In this document: positions 1-9,444 of the stretch, piece after piece | Layout of the letters: every line of letters starts with the position of its first letter | How positions within the stretch are numbered: the stretch's first letter is position 1 | Assembly: GCA_037893225.1 (NCBI GenBank) | Contig: JAZGUH010000140.1 | Coordinates: 372,001 to 436,000 of the forward strand | Length of the DNA: 64,000 nucleotides | Source of the DNA: Hippasteria phrygiana | Taxonomy: Eukaryota; Echinodermata; Asteroidea; Valvatida; Goniasteridae | Reading direction: 5' to 3' | Notes under the pieces: model-generated | Seen by the model: only the letters and a program-made list of their open reading frames with translations | What the model was told of the DNA's origin: nothing | Database searches by the model: none | Translations under genes and position numbers: made by a program

Positions 1-91
1 GTTCGTTCCACAGAGTGCGGTAAACTTCTTCGTACTTAGATAAACTGTGAAGACGGTAGAGAATGGGGGAAAATCCAATGAAAAAAAAATA

Positions 92-170
92 GCAGGGCGG
101 TGAACATTTTAGCGGGGCGGTAAAATTTTAGCGGGGCGGCATACAATTTTGGCAGGGCGGCCCGCCCTGC
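92..170. repeat. GGGCGG short tandem repeat, about 4 units of ~21 bp
   Basis: Four imperfect units of the form AGC(A/G)GGGCGG followed by a T/A-rich spacer run in tandem. The block closes with GGGCGGCCCGCCC, which is self-complementary. It is GC-box-like but sits in no recognisable promoter context. Confidence 0.6.
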
Positions 171-179
171 TAAAACCCC

Positions 180-485
180 TCGTGGAGAACACTGGTATCT
201 TAACTTTCTATATCAACAAGTATCGAAGCCCGATGGCCAAAAATCACAATGTGATTTAGACGGATTTCATTTGGGTTCGAGCGTTGCTAACGTACGCAAC
301 ACCGCTTAACTGAGTGGACGACAAATAGTTCATGACCTCTATCCTCGTCCTAGCACATGGAATCAGATTATACCACAGTCTATAATACAGGAACACTGGT
401 TGCCGTTTTTTGTGTGTACGTTGCGCCGGAAACGATCAACACAAATTCGGAGGAGCTGCATGTCTTGCGTTCGTGGAGAACACTG
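180..485. repeat. 15-bp direct repeats flanking a 276-bp segment
   Basis: TCGTGGAGAACACTG occurs at 180-194 and again exactly at 471-485. This looks like a target-site duplication around a 276-bp insertion. The enclosed segment has no tail or internal promoter I recognise, so the insertion type is unknown. Confidence 0.4.
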
Positions 486-1840
486 ACCAACAATGAAAGT
501 ATATATTTAAATATTACATAAAACAGTCCTATACAATCTCGATGGTATTGCGGGTTTGGGGACTTGATCAACATGTCTTCAAATGACCGCATGGTGGCGA
601 TGTTTAAAGCAGGAAGAAAATGTGTGAGATGAGGCAATGAAAAGACAGTCGGATTTGTTGACGTTTTGGTAACAAATGACTCCTAAATTTTAGCCAAAAT
701 GTACGTAAGTAGTTAATATTTCTGGTTTTATTTATCATTCAAGTGATGAAAACAGTTGCAAAGGAAAATATTGCAAAGGACATGGTTCTGAAAGAGATGT
801 GCACTAGCTATTGATCAAACCAGCCATACAACAACCTTGCTGTAAGGGATACTCAAAATGGGTAATCCTTACCTTTAGGACCCAGTTCCATATACATATA
901 TGTAAGAGAACGAAGGAGACAGTTTATGTTTCGGAACTTACCTCAATATTTTGCAATGATACAGGCAGGAAAAGTCACTCTTGTGTGCTTGGAATCATCT
1001 AAATACACATGTAGTTCGCTAAGATATCAGCAATATTGAATATGAGCAAGCTTAATTTTGTGGAAAGAGGGCAGGGTTTTGATTTATGAGGGCAATTATG
1101 AGGTAAAACGGCAATGTCTCTGACTGCAAAAAAGGTAGGAAAGTCACATTTTCTTTGAAAGTGCGTTTCAAAATTACAACAAACATGAGTTAATCTGAAG
1201 AAAAAAAGACTGCTTTAGCCTGCAAAAGTCACTTTGGTACTGTAAAGTCATCTGCAAAAGTCAGTTTTGAATGGAACTCGTAAAAAAGAAAGAGGTAGTC
1301 CTAAAGGTAATGATTACCTCAAAATGGAAAGAAAAATTCAACCCATTCATTCACCTTTCGAACACAGTGTGTTTTGTTGGTCGTCACTCACGTTACAAAG
1401 AAAGGACATGGACAATTTGCCTGCAATTTTGGTGTTAAAGTCTCCTCAAACTGTACTCTGCAAGACAGAAGTAACATTGTTTTACCTTTCAGTCAACCCA
1501 TAGCTAGATATAAAAACCAATTTTGAATCAAATCAGTGTGTATTTTAGATGCAAGGGACATGAGATTACAGGGAGGTACCGTCACTCACGTTACATCACT
1601 CACGTTACTTCCTCTTCGTGGTTTTTAACACGGCATAAAATCTGAATTTGATGAACTGCAACATAATGAAACTCTTTTCTTGTAATATATGAACCTTTCT
1701 CTCTGCCTTTAAACACAAAACCCTCAATAACACTCACATTTTGCATGTTAAAACAAGGTGCCAAAATGACTACCAAAATCCATGATTTTAGCCAAAAAAC
1801 AAGTTGTTTGACCCAAAATCATACTCGACTACATTCCATC

Positions 1841-2311
1841 GGGTCATGCTAATTAGCGTCAACAAGCGTCAACAAAGCGTCAACAACTTATAAAAGCACT
1901 GTTAAGCTTAAACATGTTATTCACAATATTTAGTGGGCTCCTATGATTATTTAAAAGTATCATTAGTATTTAAAAGTAATGTGTGATTTTTAGGCGAAAA
2001 AGTACGACATCAACGGTGCTTTTTCCCGGCAGCCATCTTGTTTTTCTGGGACATGGTGCAATCGCGCATGCGCAAAACAGAAAACTAAGATGGCGGCGCC
2101 CATTCATCGGAATTTTGTCGTCTTAAAATTTCGGTTTTATGTGGGATTGTGAACGTGAATTCAGCCAATTTCTTACATAATACGAGATGCGAGAGTTTGT
2201 TGAATACAAGTATAGCTTTTGTGAAGCTTAAATGTGCATTTTGAGCTTGTTGACGCTTTGTTGATGCTGATCGGGTTTGTTGACGCTTGTTGACGCTAAA
2301 TAGCATGACCG
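1841..2311. mobile_element. MULE-like MITE with 9-bp TSD
   Basis: The 471-bp element has terminal inverted repeats beginning GGGTCATGCTA and ending TAGCATGACC. The subterminal motif GCGTCAACAA(G) is repeated on the left, with its complement TTGTTGACGC on the right. CATTCCATC (9 bp) flanks it on both sides, at 1832-1840 and 2312-2320. A 9-bp duplication with long TIRs is typical of Mutator-like elements. It has no coding capacity. The interior carries an NRF-1-like palindrome GCGCATGCGC (2064-2073) and YY1-like AAGATGGCGGC (2087-2097), with an inverted partner near 2028-2040. Confidence 0.82.
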
Positions 2312-2710
2312 CATTCCATCTCATTGGCACACCACTTAGATGAAAGATCTCGTTGCCCTCTTGAATTTGACACCACATACACATGTACATGTATGATGTT
2401 GTGTTGCTTGTAATTTGGAAGATTTCATACATTTTCCACTTTCCAGCCTTGTCCACTTTTTTGGGGGAAAAATATGACATTCTTACCTGGTTTTCCAAAT
2501 GTCAGTACTTTCAGCCTCAGTTACACCATACACAACATTTGAGCCAGTTTTGAAGGGGGTTGGGTTTACATTTTTTGGGTGATTTGACATGGAATTATTT
2601 TCTTAATCACCAATTCTACAACTAGAAATTCACTGGATGAAATTTGTGACCTTTCCCCACAAAATGGGTGGAAAGTTGCAACATTAGAAAATCAAGATTA
2701 TGGTATTTCC

Positions 2711-3143
2711 TAGGGCTGTTCATTTTTGAATAATTTACTATTCGAATATTCGAAACTGGGTTAGACCGAATATTCGATACTCGCCGATCAAGTTTTTCAG
2801 TGCATGCTACACCGGTAAAAAAAACATTGCACGTAAAAGCACGCCGGTGTTTTACGTATGGCGATTGATATTATGGACCGTTCAAATAGCATTTTTTTGT
2901 ATGCCCCTGTTGTATCAAGGGTTTTAACCGACAGGAACAATAAACCTCCGTCCACAAAAAATTGTGATCAACAAAAAATGCGGCATTTGACACTGCTAAG
3001 CGCCGTAACTTTTCTATTAAAATAGCATCAGAGTCTTATCTGTACTAAGCATATCTTTTCGAATATTCGAACTGGCAAAATGGTATTAGAATATTCGCTT
3101 GACGATTGAATATCGAATATTCGGTATATTCGGGACAGCCCTA
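2711..3143. mobile_element. hAT-like MITE, TAGGGCTGT family, copy 1
   Basis: This 433-bp non-autonomous element starts TAGGGCTGTTC and ends GGACAGCCCTA. Subterminal TTCGAATATTCGAA-type repeats lie at both ends. The 8-bp target duplication GTATTTCC (2703-2710 and 3144-3151) is perfect, which indicates a hAT-type insertion. It is about 85-90% similar by eye to the copy at 12455-12883. Related truncated copies lie at 10622-11003 and 42645-43135. Confidence 0.88.
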
Positions 3144-3479
3144 GTATTTCCTGAAAGTACATGTACAGGTTGAAAGCTTTAATTTGATATAATAGATTTG
3201 TACACTGTACATTATATGTTGCGGTACCCTCATTCCTGTACAGTACAAATACCTTTCAGTGGTTAGACAGAACCTGTCATCCGTGTAAACTTCACTTGAT
3301 CCAGGTGTTTACAGACTGTGGATGGCAGTTGCACAGAGGATCCATTCAAGCATACAAACAAATCAACAACAGTTTTGCGATGATCAGCCACTGCATTGTA
3401 CATAAGTATGTCTGTGCTGAAAAGGTTTACTGACCCTAGTTGCATTGAGCAGGCAACAGAAAAATATGTCAGTTAGATT

Positions 3480-3640
3480 CTGTTGGATTTTAGCATGCAA
3501 GTCATTTTTTATTTTTAGAGACCCAACAACTTGGCATGTTGGACTGTGTTGGAAACTCATACAATGTATGAGTCACCGTTGGACTCTGTTGGATTTAGCA
3601 GGGTGGGCCTGGTGAACCATTAGGGGATTAGGGTAATCCC
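3480..3640. repeat. Decayed TTGGATTT(AGCAGGG) repeat fragment
   Basis: Several TGTTGGA(T/C) words and GGATTTAGCAGGG resemble the internal sequence of the TTAA-flanked MITE at 12006-12196 and the block at 17754-18119. Ends and TTAA duplications are not intact. Confidence 0.4.
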
Positions 3641-3794
3641 TTTGGATGTGTGCACAGCCACAATCCTGGTTACACCTTTTTTTTGGCGTCATCGTCATGA
3701 ACAACATTTTGAAAAATAAGGTGTAAACATCATTTGAAATTATACATACATCCAGTTATCCAGCTCTGTCAGCTAAGAATAAAAGGTTCTTTAA

Positions 3795-3936
3795 CCCTAA
3801 CCCTGCCAAATGCAGCACAGTGCATCTGTGGTGACAGCCTGACCTTGCTGCACTCTGCACACAAGTCAATGTGACAAAGTATGCAATATGATGCGTCTGG
3901 CAGGGTTTCTAGCCAAAATACCCTGGAGGGTTAGGG
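3795..3936. mobile_element. TTAA-flanked MITE, type A, copy 1
   Basis: The 142-bp element is bounded by TTAA on both sides (3791-3794, 3937-3940). Its ends are CCCTAACCCTGCC and GGAGGGTTAGGG. Beneath the telomere-like cap, an inner inverted repeat pairs CTGCCA-type sequence with GCGTCTGGCAGGG. TTAA duplication with CCC/GGG ends fits piggyBac- or Kolobok-type MITEs. A second full copy of identical length is at 23741-23882, and a truncated copy is near 18633-18752. Confidence 0.85.
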
Positions 3937-3940
3937 TTAA

Positions 3941-4421
3941 CCCTGACATCACTCAAAACTACAAAATACTACATGTACTACATTGTGTAGTGGTAAAATG
4001 TAGTATGTTTTTATATGCAGTACTCTAACCATGTACATGTACATGTACATGTACATGTGCAATGCCTGTAGTAATTTTTAGTATTTGGTACTTCACCCCC
4101 AAAATTGTACGTAGTAATACATGTGTGTGTAGCACTAAGGTTGCTCGGTTTAGAGGAAAAATGTTTATCATCTAAGGCAACAGTATAAATTACTGGTTTT
4201 CAGAGATGATATTTTTTTTTTTTATCTTAGCCACCCAATTCATTGACACAAATATAATTTACCCAGTAACTTAACTGTAGAAGTAGTATTTTGTAGTTAC
4301 ATGTATATACTGCTGTCATCACACACCCATCAGTCACAGAGAGACTCAGTGCTACAGAATACTAAGTAGTATTCTGTAGTGCTCAGTTCTTTATACCAAA
4401 GTAATGCCTAGGATGTTAGGG
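3941..4421. mobile_element. TTAA-flanked MITE, type C, copy 1
   Basis: This element begins CCCTGACATCACTC directly after the TTAA at 3937-3940, which it shares with the preceding MITE. It ends CTAGGATGTTAGGG before TTAA at 4422-4425. The interior is rich in TACT/AGTA words (TACTACATGTACTAC) and contains an ACATGTAC run at 4031-4060. Reverse-complement, right-truncated copies occur at 7520-7910 and 38290-38666. Confidence 0.78.
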
Positions 4422-4431
4422 TTAACTTTAA

Positions 4432-4491
4432 CGGTCCTGAATCCTCCAATTTTAATAGTAATGATTTTCCACACACCCTAGGAAGTTAGGG
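4432..4491. mobile_element. Short TTAA-flanked MITE remnant, type D
   Basis: Sixty bases lie between TTAA at 4428-4431 and TTAA at 4492-4495. The segment starts CGGTCCTGAATCCTCC and ends CTAGGAAGTTAGGG. The CCTGAATCCTCC word links it to the type F elements at 13195-13408 and 39007-39349, so it may be an internally deleted relative. Confidence 0.6.
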
Positions 4492-4499
4492 TTAAGGTC

Positions 4500-5407
4500 A
4501 GAATACTAAATCTGCAGGTGTTATTTCAATAGTACTCAAGTGCAAGTGGGAAAGGTAAGTTTGTTTTTTCACCTTCTGAGTAAATTTCTCACCATTCCAA
4601 ACAAATTGTACTATCTTACTGATGTTTATAAATAATAGTGACTAGTTTATGAGTATTTTTGGCTCTAGTACTAAGCTACAAAATCAGGGTAAAAAGATGT
4701 GTTATTGTAGTCCCTGTTTTGCATATGGGCCACTGGGGCTAGTTGCAACATCTTCCAACAAACCCAAACATAATGATTATATATATGAATGAAGTGCCCT
4801 TTGAATAAAAGTTCTACTTTAAAAATGTGTTTTCTGTAGTATACATAGCAAAAAGTGGTCAAAAGTCTGGAATGATTTAAAAGCATTTCCTGTAGTGTAC
4901 ATGTAGCAAGAAGTTGTCAAAAATCTGAATATGCTGCGTTTATTTCTTGTAGCCTTATACAATGTATGTAGCAAAACCAAAGATACAAGACTCTTAAAAT
5001 AGAAAAAGAAAGCAGCCTACAGCCAAATGTGACTCAAAAACTAATATAAGGCCTACACGTAGTAGAAGACTACAAATTGATTTTCACTTAGTTGCATTGA
5101 TTTTATCTCACTGATAAGCTACTGTACAAGTGTGTGACATCTTTGTTTATATTGTTAAGTACATGTACCTTGTCATTTTTGAAAGACAATACAACTTTCA
5201 CTTGATTTCAAAAAGAAAAAGAAAGACATATGGTGAATTGTTTAAAAAGAAAAACAAATGCACAGAGGTTGTGGAATCATTTTTTCCCTGAAAACCAAAA
5301 ATATAGTTTTTTAAACGGTTAAACAAATCTTTACCCTTTTATAGATTATTTGTAGAACTTCCTGCATATTTATTTCAGTTATTTTTTTTTTACATGCTGG
5401 GTGCATG
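4500..5407. other. Non-coding stretch, nothing recognised
   Basis: AT-rich sequence without exon-like ORFs. A motif TGTAGT(A)TACAT(A)GTAGCAA(A)AA recurs three times between 4830 and 4975, suggesting an old short duplication. No element boundaries are visible. Confidence 0.4.
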
Positions 5408-5415
5408 GCCTATAG

Positions 5416-5806
5416 CAGTGTTGTAGTCAAGACATCACAAGACCACACAAGACCCTGCAAGACCAGCACAAGACCAGCAGTCTTAATCCAAGTCTTAAGC
5501 TATTCAAATGAACTGTAACAAAATCATTCCTTTCTCATGGTTTATGCCTGTTACTTGTGCCTGTTACAAGCTGGTCTTGTGAATGGTCTTGTGCATGGTC
5601 TTGTGCATGGTCTTGTGCATGGTCTTGTGCATGGTCTTGTGCATGGTCTTGTGCCTGGTCTTGTGCCTGGTCTTGTGCCTGGTCTTGTGCCTGGTCTTGT
5701 GCCTGGTCTTGTGCCTGGTCTTGTGCCTGGTCTTGTGCCTGGTCTTGTGCCTGGTCTTGTGCCTGGTCTTGTGCCTGGTCTTGAAATGGTCTCGACTACA
5801 ACACTG
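5416..5806. mobile_element. hAT-like element, CAGTGTTG family, copy 1
   Basis: The 391-bp element starts CAGTGTTGTAGTCAAGAC and ends CTCGACTACAACACTG. A perfect 8-bp target duplication GCCTATAG lies at 5408-5415 and 5807-5814. CAG...CTG termini with 8-bp duplications are typical of hAT elements. Most of the interior is a 12-bp minisatellite on the right and diverged CAAGACCA(G)CA words of the opposite strand on the left. The element therefore consists almost entirely of amplified subterminal motif. Relatives are at 24724-26936 and 58538-58931. Confidence 0.88.
5573..5783. repeat. 12-bp minisatellite GGTCTTGTGC(A/C)T, ~17.5 units
   Basis: Units run GGTCTTGTGAAT once, then five GGTCTTGTGCAT, then about eleven GGTCTTGTGCCT. 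The A-to-C variant is spatially blocked, which implies stepwise amplification from one side. The unit is stop-free in three plus-strand frames. This produces long spurious ORFs, such as a GLV(H/P) repeat, that I do not consider genes. Confidence 0.92.
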
Positions 5807-5900
5807 GCCTATAGTGCTTGGAAAAATTATGTAGTTTTAAGTCATTATAGTATATACCTTTTAAGTAACAGCTTACCATGTTCCAACCTACCCCATACCA

Positions 5901-5938
5901 TGTTCCAACTTACCCCATAGGTGGGGTAAGTTGGAACA
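5901..5938. repeat. Perfect 17-bp hairpin with 4-nt loop
   Basis: TGTTCCAACTTACCCCA (5901-5917) is followed by a TAGG loop and its exact reverse complement (5922-5938). A partial third copy of the arm (GTTCCAACCTACCCCAT) lies just upstream at 5880-5896. It is probably a fold-back fragment or the core of a small MITE. Confidence 0.75.
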
Positions 5939-6599
5939 CATCAACAAGTCTAAGAATTTTATAGGCTACATTTGTAACACACATGGTATACATGTAGTTA
6001 TTGTTTCTTGAATAAAATCTGTTTGTGTTATAGACGTTTTTGTGAAAATAGTTCCAACTAAGCCTATCTCCCTTACTTGTACAATGTATGTAGCTGACTT
6101 GCATGCGACTGGTAATTTTGTGCTGCATTGCCATGTACAATGTACATACATGTAGCATAGAAATTATGAAATAAATAAATATACTTATGTACATGTACAT
6201 TGTAAGTGCCTGTACCAGTCTTTTCGGACCTGTGGATGATATGCATACACAATGTATGTGTGTATGTTATGGGGCTTTATACATGTACATGTACATGTAG
6301 TCCTGAAATATGTAGATCGGTGCCAGCTGTTACCATTCCTTTCTCTGTTGTCCTTGCTGTTGCACATTTTAGAGACTCACTGGGTCTCAGATCTTGTGCA
6401 GTGATTAATGGGGGATGCAGTTTTTGTTCATCAGTGTTCATCAGTGATGATTTAATGACTGATAATGGGTGAAACTGCCCTACATGTACCTTTCAAGATT
6501 CTCATATTCATTTAGGCTGCACTGGGGGCCATGCTGTCATGTCAGAATGTCATCACTTGTTGACTGTTTGCAAAAACAACTGACCACGATTAAACTTGT

Positions 6600-6898
6600 C
6601 TTACATCATTAGTCATAAAGTGACGTGCCCCGAATGCCAACATGTCCGGGGCGCGCCACTCGTCCGGGTAGCCACGCGCGTCTTGACTAAAGGCTACAGG
6701 GCAGATATCCAACGATTTCCAGCTGGAAATCGTTGGAAAAAGATACATATTTCCACTTTTCTTGACAACGACAGCACACCTGGTGCCATAATTTCACAGG
6801 ATGATTGAGACTACTATTAACTTACAGTCTAGTAAGGTACATGTATTTCGTAATAATTCAGTAAAAAAAATTGGAGGATTACCAATCGTGTACACTAC
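6600..6898 (+). repeat. Dispersed repeat (copy 1 of 2)
   Basis: From the GACGTGCCCCGAATGCCA word to ACCAATCGTGTACACTAC this stretch is collinear with 25120-25378, with scattered substitutions and small indels. It contains GTCCGGGGCGC and CCGGGTAGCCACGCGCG blocks. The second copy shows that the GC-rich part is one arm of an inverted repeat. The ends are not defined. Confidence 0.7.
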
Positions 6899-7189
6899 GT
6901 TTAAATACATCTTCTGACAGGCTCATATGACCAGTAGGCCTAAGTGTTGTGAAAGTGTTGAAAGTGAAACTTTTCCTTGTATTCACAAAAGTTGTGTCTG
7001 TGCGTTTTATGTGTGGCGCCCTGAAAAATAAAATTTCTAAAGTGAATGGCTAATTAGTTCTTTACATGTAAGTTATTTAAGCTTTCCATTCCAAACATGT
7101 ATGAAGCCTGTTTAACACGAGTGCTGGAAACACACATCTGCGATGATTGGCGCTGTGTGTCTGACGCCCAAGGATGCCTGCGATTTTAT

Positions 7190-7350
7190 CGCAGGCTTTC
7201 ACACTATAGCGCCCACCTGAACAAAGATACAGACAATTTGGGAGACCGCCAACATAGGGCAAGACAGCTCAGTTGGTAGAGCGCCGGTGCGGTATTCCAG
7301 AGGTTGCAGGTTCGAATCCCGCTCCTGCCAGTTTCTTTGTTCACTTTGAA
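7190..7350 (+). mobile_element. tRNA-like SINE or tRNA-containing repeat, copy 1
   Basis: A 73-nt tRNA-like sequence lies at 7258-7330. Its A-box-like segment is AGCTCAGTTGGTAGAGC and its B-box GGTTCGAATCC. The acceptor arms GGCAAGA and TCCTGCC pair at six of seven positions, and the anticodon position reads GGT (Thr-like). The sequence from GCGCCCACCTGAACAAAG up to the tRNA, and TTCTTTGTTCACTTTGAAAATG after it, recurs at 63601-63732. It is therefore part of a dispersed repeat rather than a lone tRNA gene. A functional tRNA is possible but unlikely. Confidence 0.65.
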
Positions 7351-7519
7351 AATGCTTTATTAAAATAGATTTACAAACATCGTAGATTCTTTGTAAATAG
7401 AACTGGAAGGTATATTGGTAAATACAGGGTCCCATTAAAAAAATTAAATGAGAAACGTTTAAATTTCTAAAAGGATTTGAATTGTTTTCGTTTAAACGTG
7501 TAAACGTCCCATCCTTAGA

Positions 7520-7910
7520 GTGTGTCATGACAGCAGTCAAGATACTTGCAATTGCAGAGTACTACTTTTATGTAAAAAGTAATGCAGTTAAGTTACTGGG
7601 TAAATTATATTTGTGTCGATGAATTGGATGGCTAAGATAAAATATTGTATCATCTCTGAAAACCAGTAGTTCATGCTTTCTTTCGGCCTTATAATCTAGA
7701 TGATAACAGACATTTTACCTCCAACCCCGGCAACAAACAGTAGTACTACATATTACTACGTACTTTATTTGGGGGTGAAGTATCAAATACTAAAAATTAC
7801 TACAAGCGTTGTACACAAATACATGTAGGTGAGAGTACTGCATACTACATGTACTACAGTTTACTACTAGAAGTATTTTGTATCTTTACGTGTGGTACAG
7901 TTTGTAAGGG
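7520..7910 (-). mobile_element. TTAA-flanked MITE, type C, copy 2
   Basis: Reverse complement of 3941-4421 lacking the outermost ~100 bp of one end. It terminates TTTGTAAGGG before TTAA at 7911-7914. Shared words include GACAGCAGTCAAGATACTTG, TCATCTCTGAAAACCAGTAG and TAGTACTACATATTACTA. Confidence 0.7.
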
Positions 7911-7914
7911 TTAA

Positions 7915-8830
7915 GGATGCACCTTGTCATCACTTTTTATACCTTTTTAGGGAGACAAGTGGAATTAGGGAGACATTTCAGTGTCTCCCTAATTCCACAG
8001 CTCCTATTTAGAGGAAACTTTTACATTGTACTGTCGCAAATGATAGATATTGGTCCAAAACAAATACCAAAATTTGTGAGGTACATGTATGTAGGATAAG
8101 GCAAAGTGGGGTGAGGCTTCATGAAAGTCTGTGGCAATGTCACCCAAGTGACCCATTCACAGTGAGTTTATATCCATGTACACAATCCTGCAAGTAGAAA
8201 TACGTGTACTGGTACCAGCATATTTAGTAGAATTGAATTAGTCGTCGCCTGAAAATTAGTCTTTTGATGACTAGCTAATCGCATTTTTGATTGGAAATTC
8301 AGGAAATGATGATCTAATATGGCTTTTGCGGAATGGGAAAAAAGGGGGCAAAAATTTGCTAATTGAAAAACATACATGTACCATATTACATTGTACCATA
8401 AAAATACAGGTGATGGTTTTTCATTCTTTATGTGTTAATTTGCTGTTGGGCCTGTCCAAGATAACAATGGGAGTAAGACTTGGAAGAGGGACATCAAATC
8501 AAGTATTTTGCCCAAATGTTTTTCTGATGCTTTCCAGAGCTGTTGGTGATCACACTGACACAAAAAATAGGACAACACTCGGGACATAATAGAAATTTGT
8601 GGGTCATCTTCACGACATTATGTTTGTAACATGGACAGACATTACACTGTATTTTATTATTTACTGGGAAAAAAAAAAGGAAGTTAGTAACATTCCGAAA
8701 TGTTGGTCAGTTTACATCTCTTACAATGTCAGGATTGTTATCAGTGGAAATGGTAACAAATGTTGGGGTATTTTAACAAATTAAGATGTGATATAAATTA
8801 TGTTGTTGTATCTCCATTTTGGATATTTTG
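7915..8830. other. Non-coding stretch, nothing firmly recognised
   Basis: A short palindrome is visible near 7955-7997: GTGGAATTAGGGAGACA, the overlap CATTTCAG, then TGTCTCCCTAATTCCAC. Otherwise I see no coding signal, TIR pair or tandem array. Confidence 0.4.
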
Positions 8831-8866
8831 ATTGGCCTAGAACGATCACGTGTCCGGTCTATAAAA
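8831..8866 (+). promoter_or_regulatory. Possible core promoter (inverted CCAAT, E-box, TATA)
   Basis: ATTGG (8831-8835, an inverted CCAAT box), CACGTG (8847-8852) and TATAAAA (8860-8866) fall within 36 bp. This is plausible polymerase II core-promoter spacing. A start site would be expected near 8890. It lies 7.7 kb upstream of the first recognised TBC1D30 exon on the same strand, so it could drive that gene, but no 5' exon was recognised after it. Chance occurrence is a serious alternative. Confidence 0.2.
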
Positions 8867-9444
8867 ACGACTGGCACACTCCAAGCATGATATCACATAC
8901 ATCAGCCAGTTTAGCTATTGAGCTGTATCATTGGTACCCATGCAATTTTCACCTACACTGTTGACGGTAGTAAACTATAGTGGGAGCAGCGGACTTACCG
9001 GACTAGCAGCCGATCAGCTGTTTTGATCGCGTGATTTGTTTGAGTTAATTTCCACCGAACAAGGCAAGTTGAACTGAACAAAAAACTGGGTTGGGTGACA
9101 TACATGTAGCACCCTCAGCTTCGCCTTGGGTCCTATGCGTCCCTCAGGTGTTAAAAACGTCATATCCCACATCACAGCTGTCAACAATTGTTAATTCAAA
9201 CATGGATGTACATTGTACATGTATGTATGTGATAAATGTCCGTCCAGAAATGTTACTTGTTTGGTTTGTTACAAACATAAACATCTTGAAGATGATCCCA
9301 GGTCTAATTAATTTCTAGATACTCTGTTAGATGCTGATATTTTTTCTAAACAAATGCATACTGAATGTATTGTGACAAAAATCAAGGAAAATTATTTTAT
9401 AAAATCTCAAATTCCCCTTCGTGTCACACCAAATGGGGTCATTA

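Larger units (their letters stand above)
1..1831. other. Non-coding stretch, no gene seen
   Basis: Only short ORFs without codon bias or recognisable domains occur here. The stretch holds the GGGCGG tandem block and the 15-bp direct repeat listed separately. A short motif (GTCACTCACGTTAC) recurs near 1382, 1580 and 1595. I see no splice-flanked exon that would supply the missing 5' part of TBC1D30. Confidence 0.5.

Noticed and set aside
3790..4495. Interstitial telomere array (TTAGGG)n
   Set aside because: Each locus has only one to two TTAGGG-like units, always at TTAA-flanked element ends.
5537..5920. 127-codon ORF with (GLVH/GLVP)n repeats
   Set aside because: It is the translation of the 12-bp minisatellite within a hAT-like element. 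All three frames are open and it has no gene context.
7258..7330. Functional tRNA gene
   Set aside because: One acceptor mismatch and a weak anticodon stem, and it is embedded in a dispersed repeat with a truncated second copy at 63650. Treated as tRNA-derived repeat.
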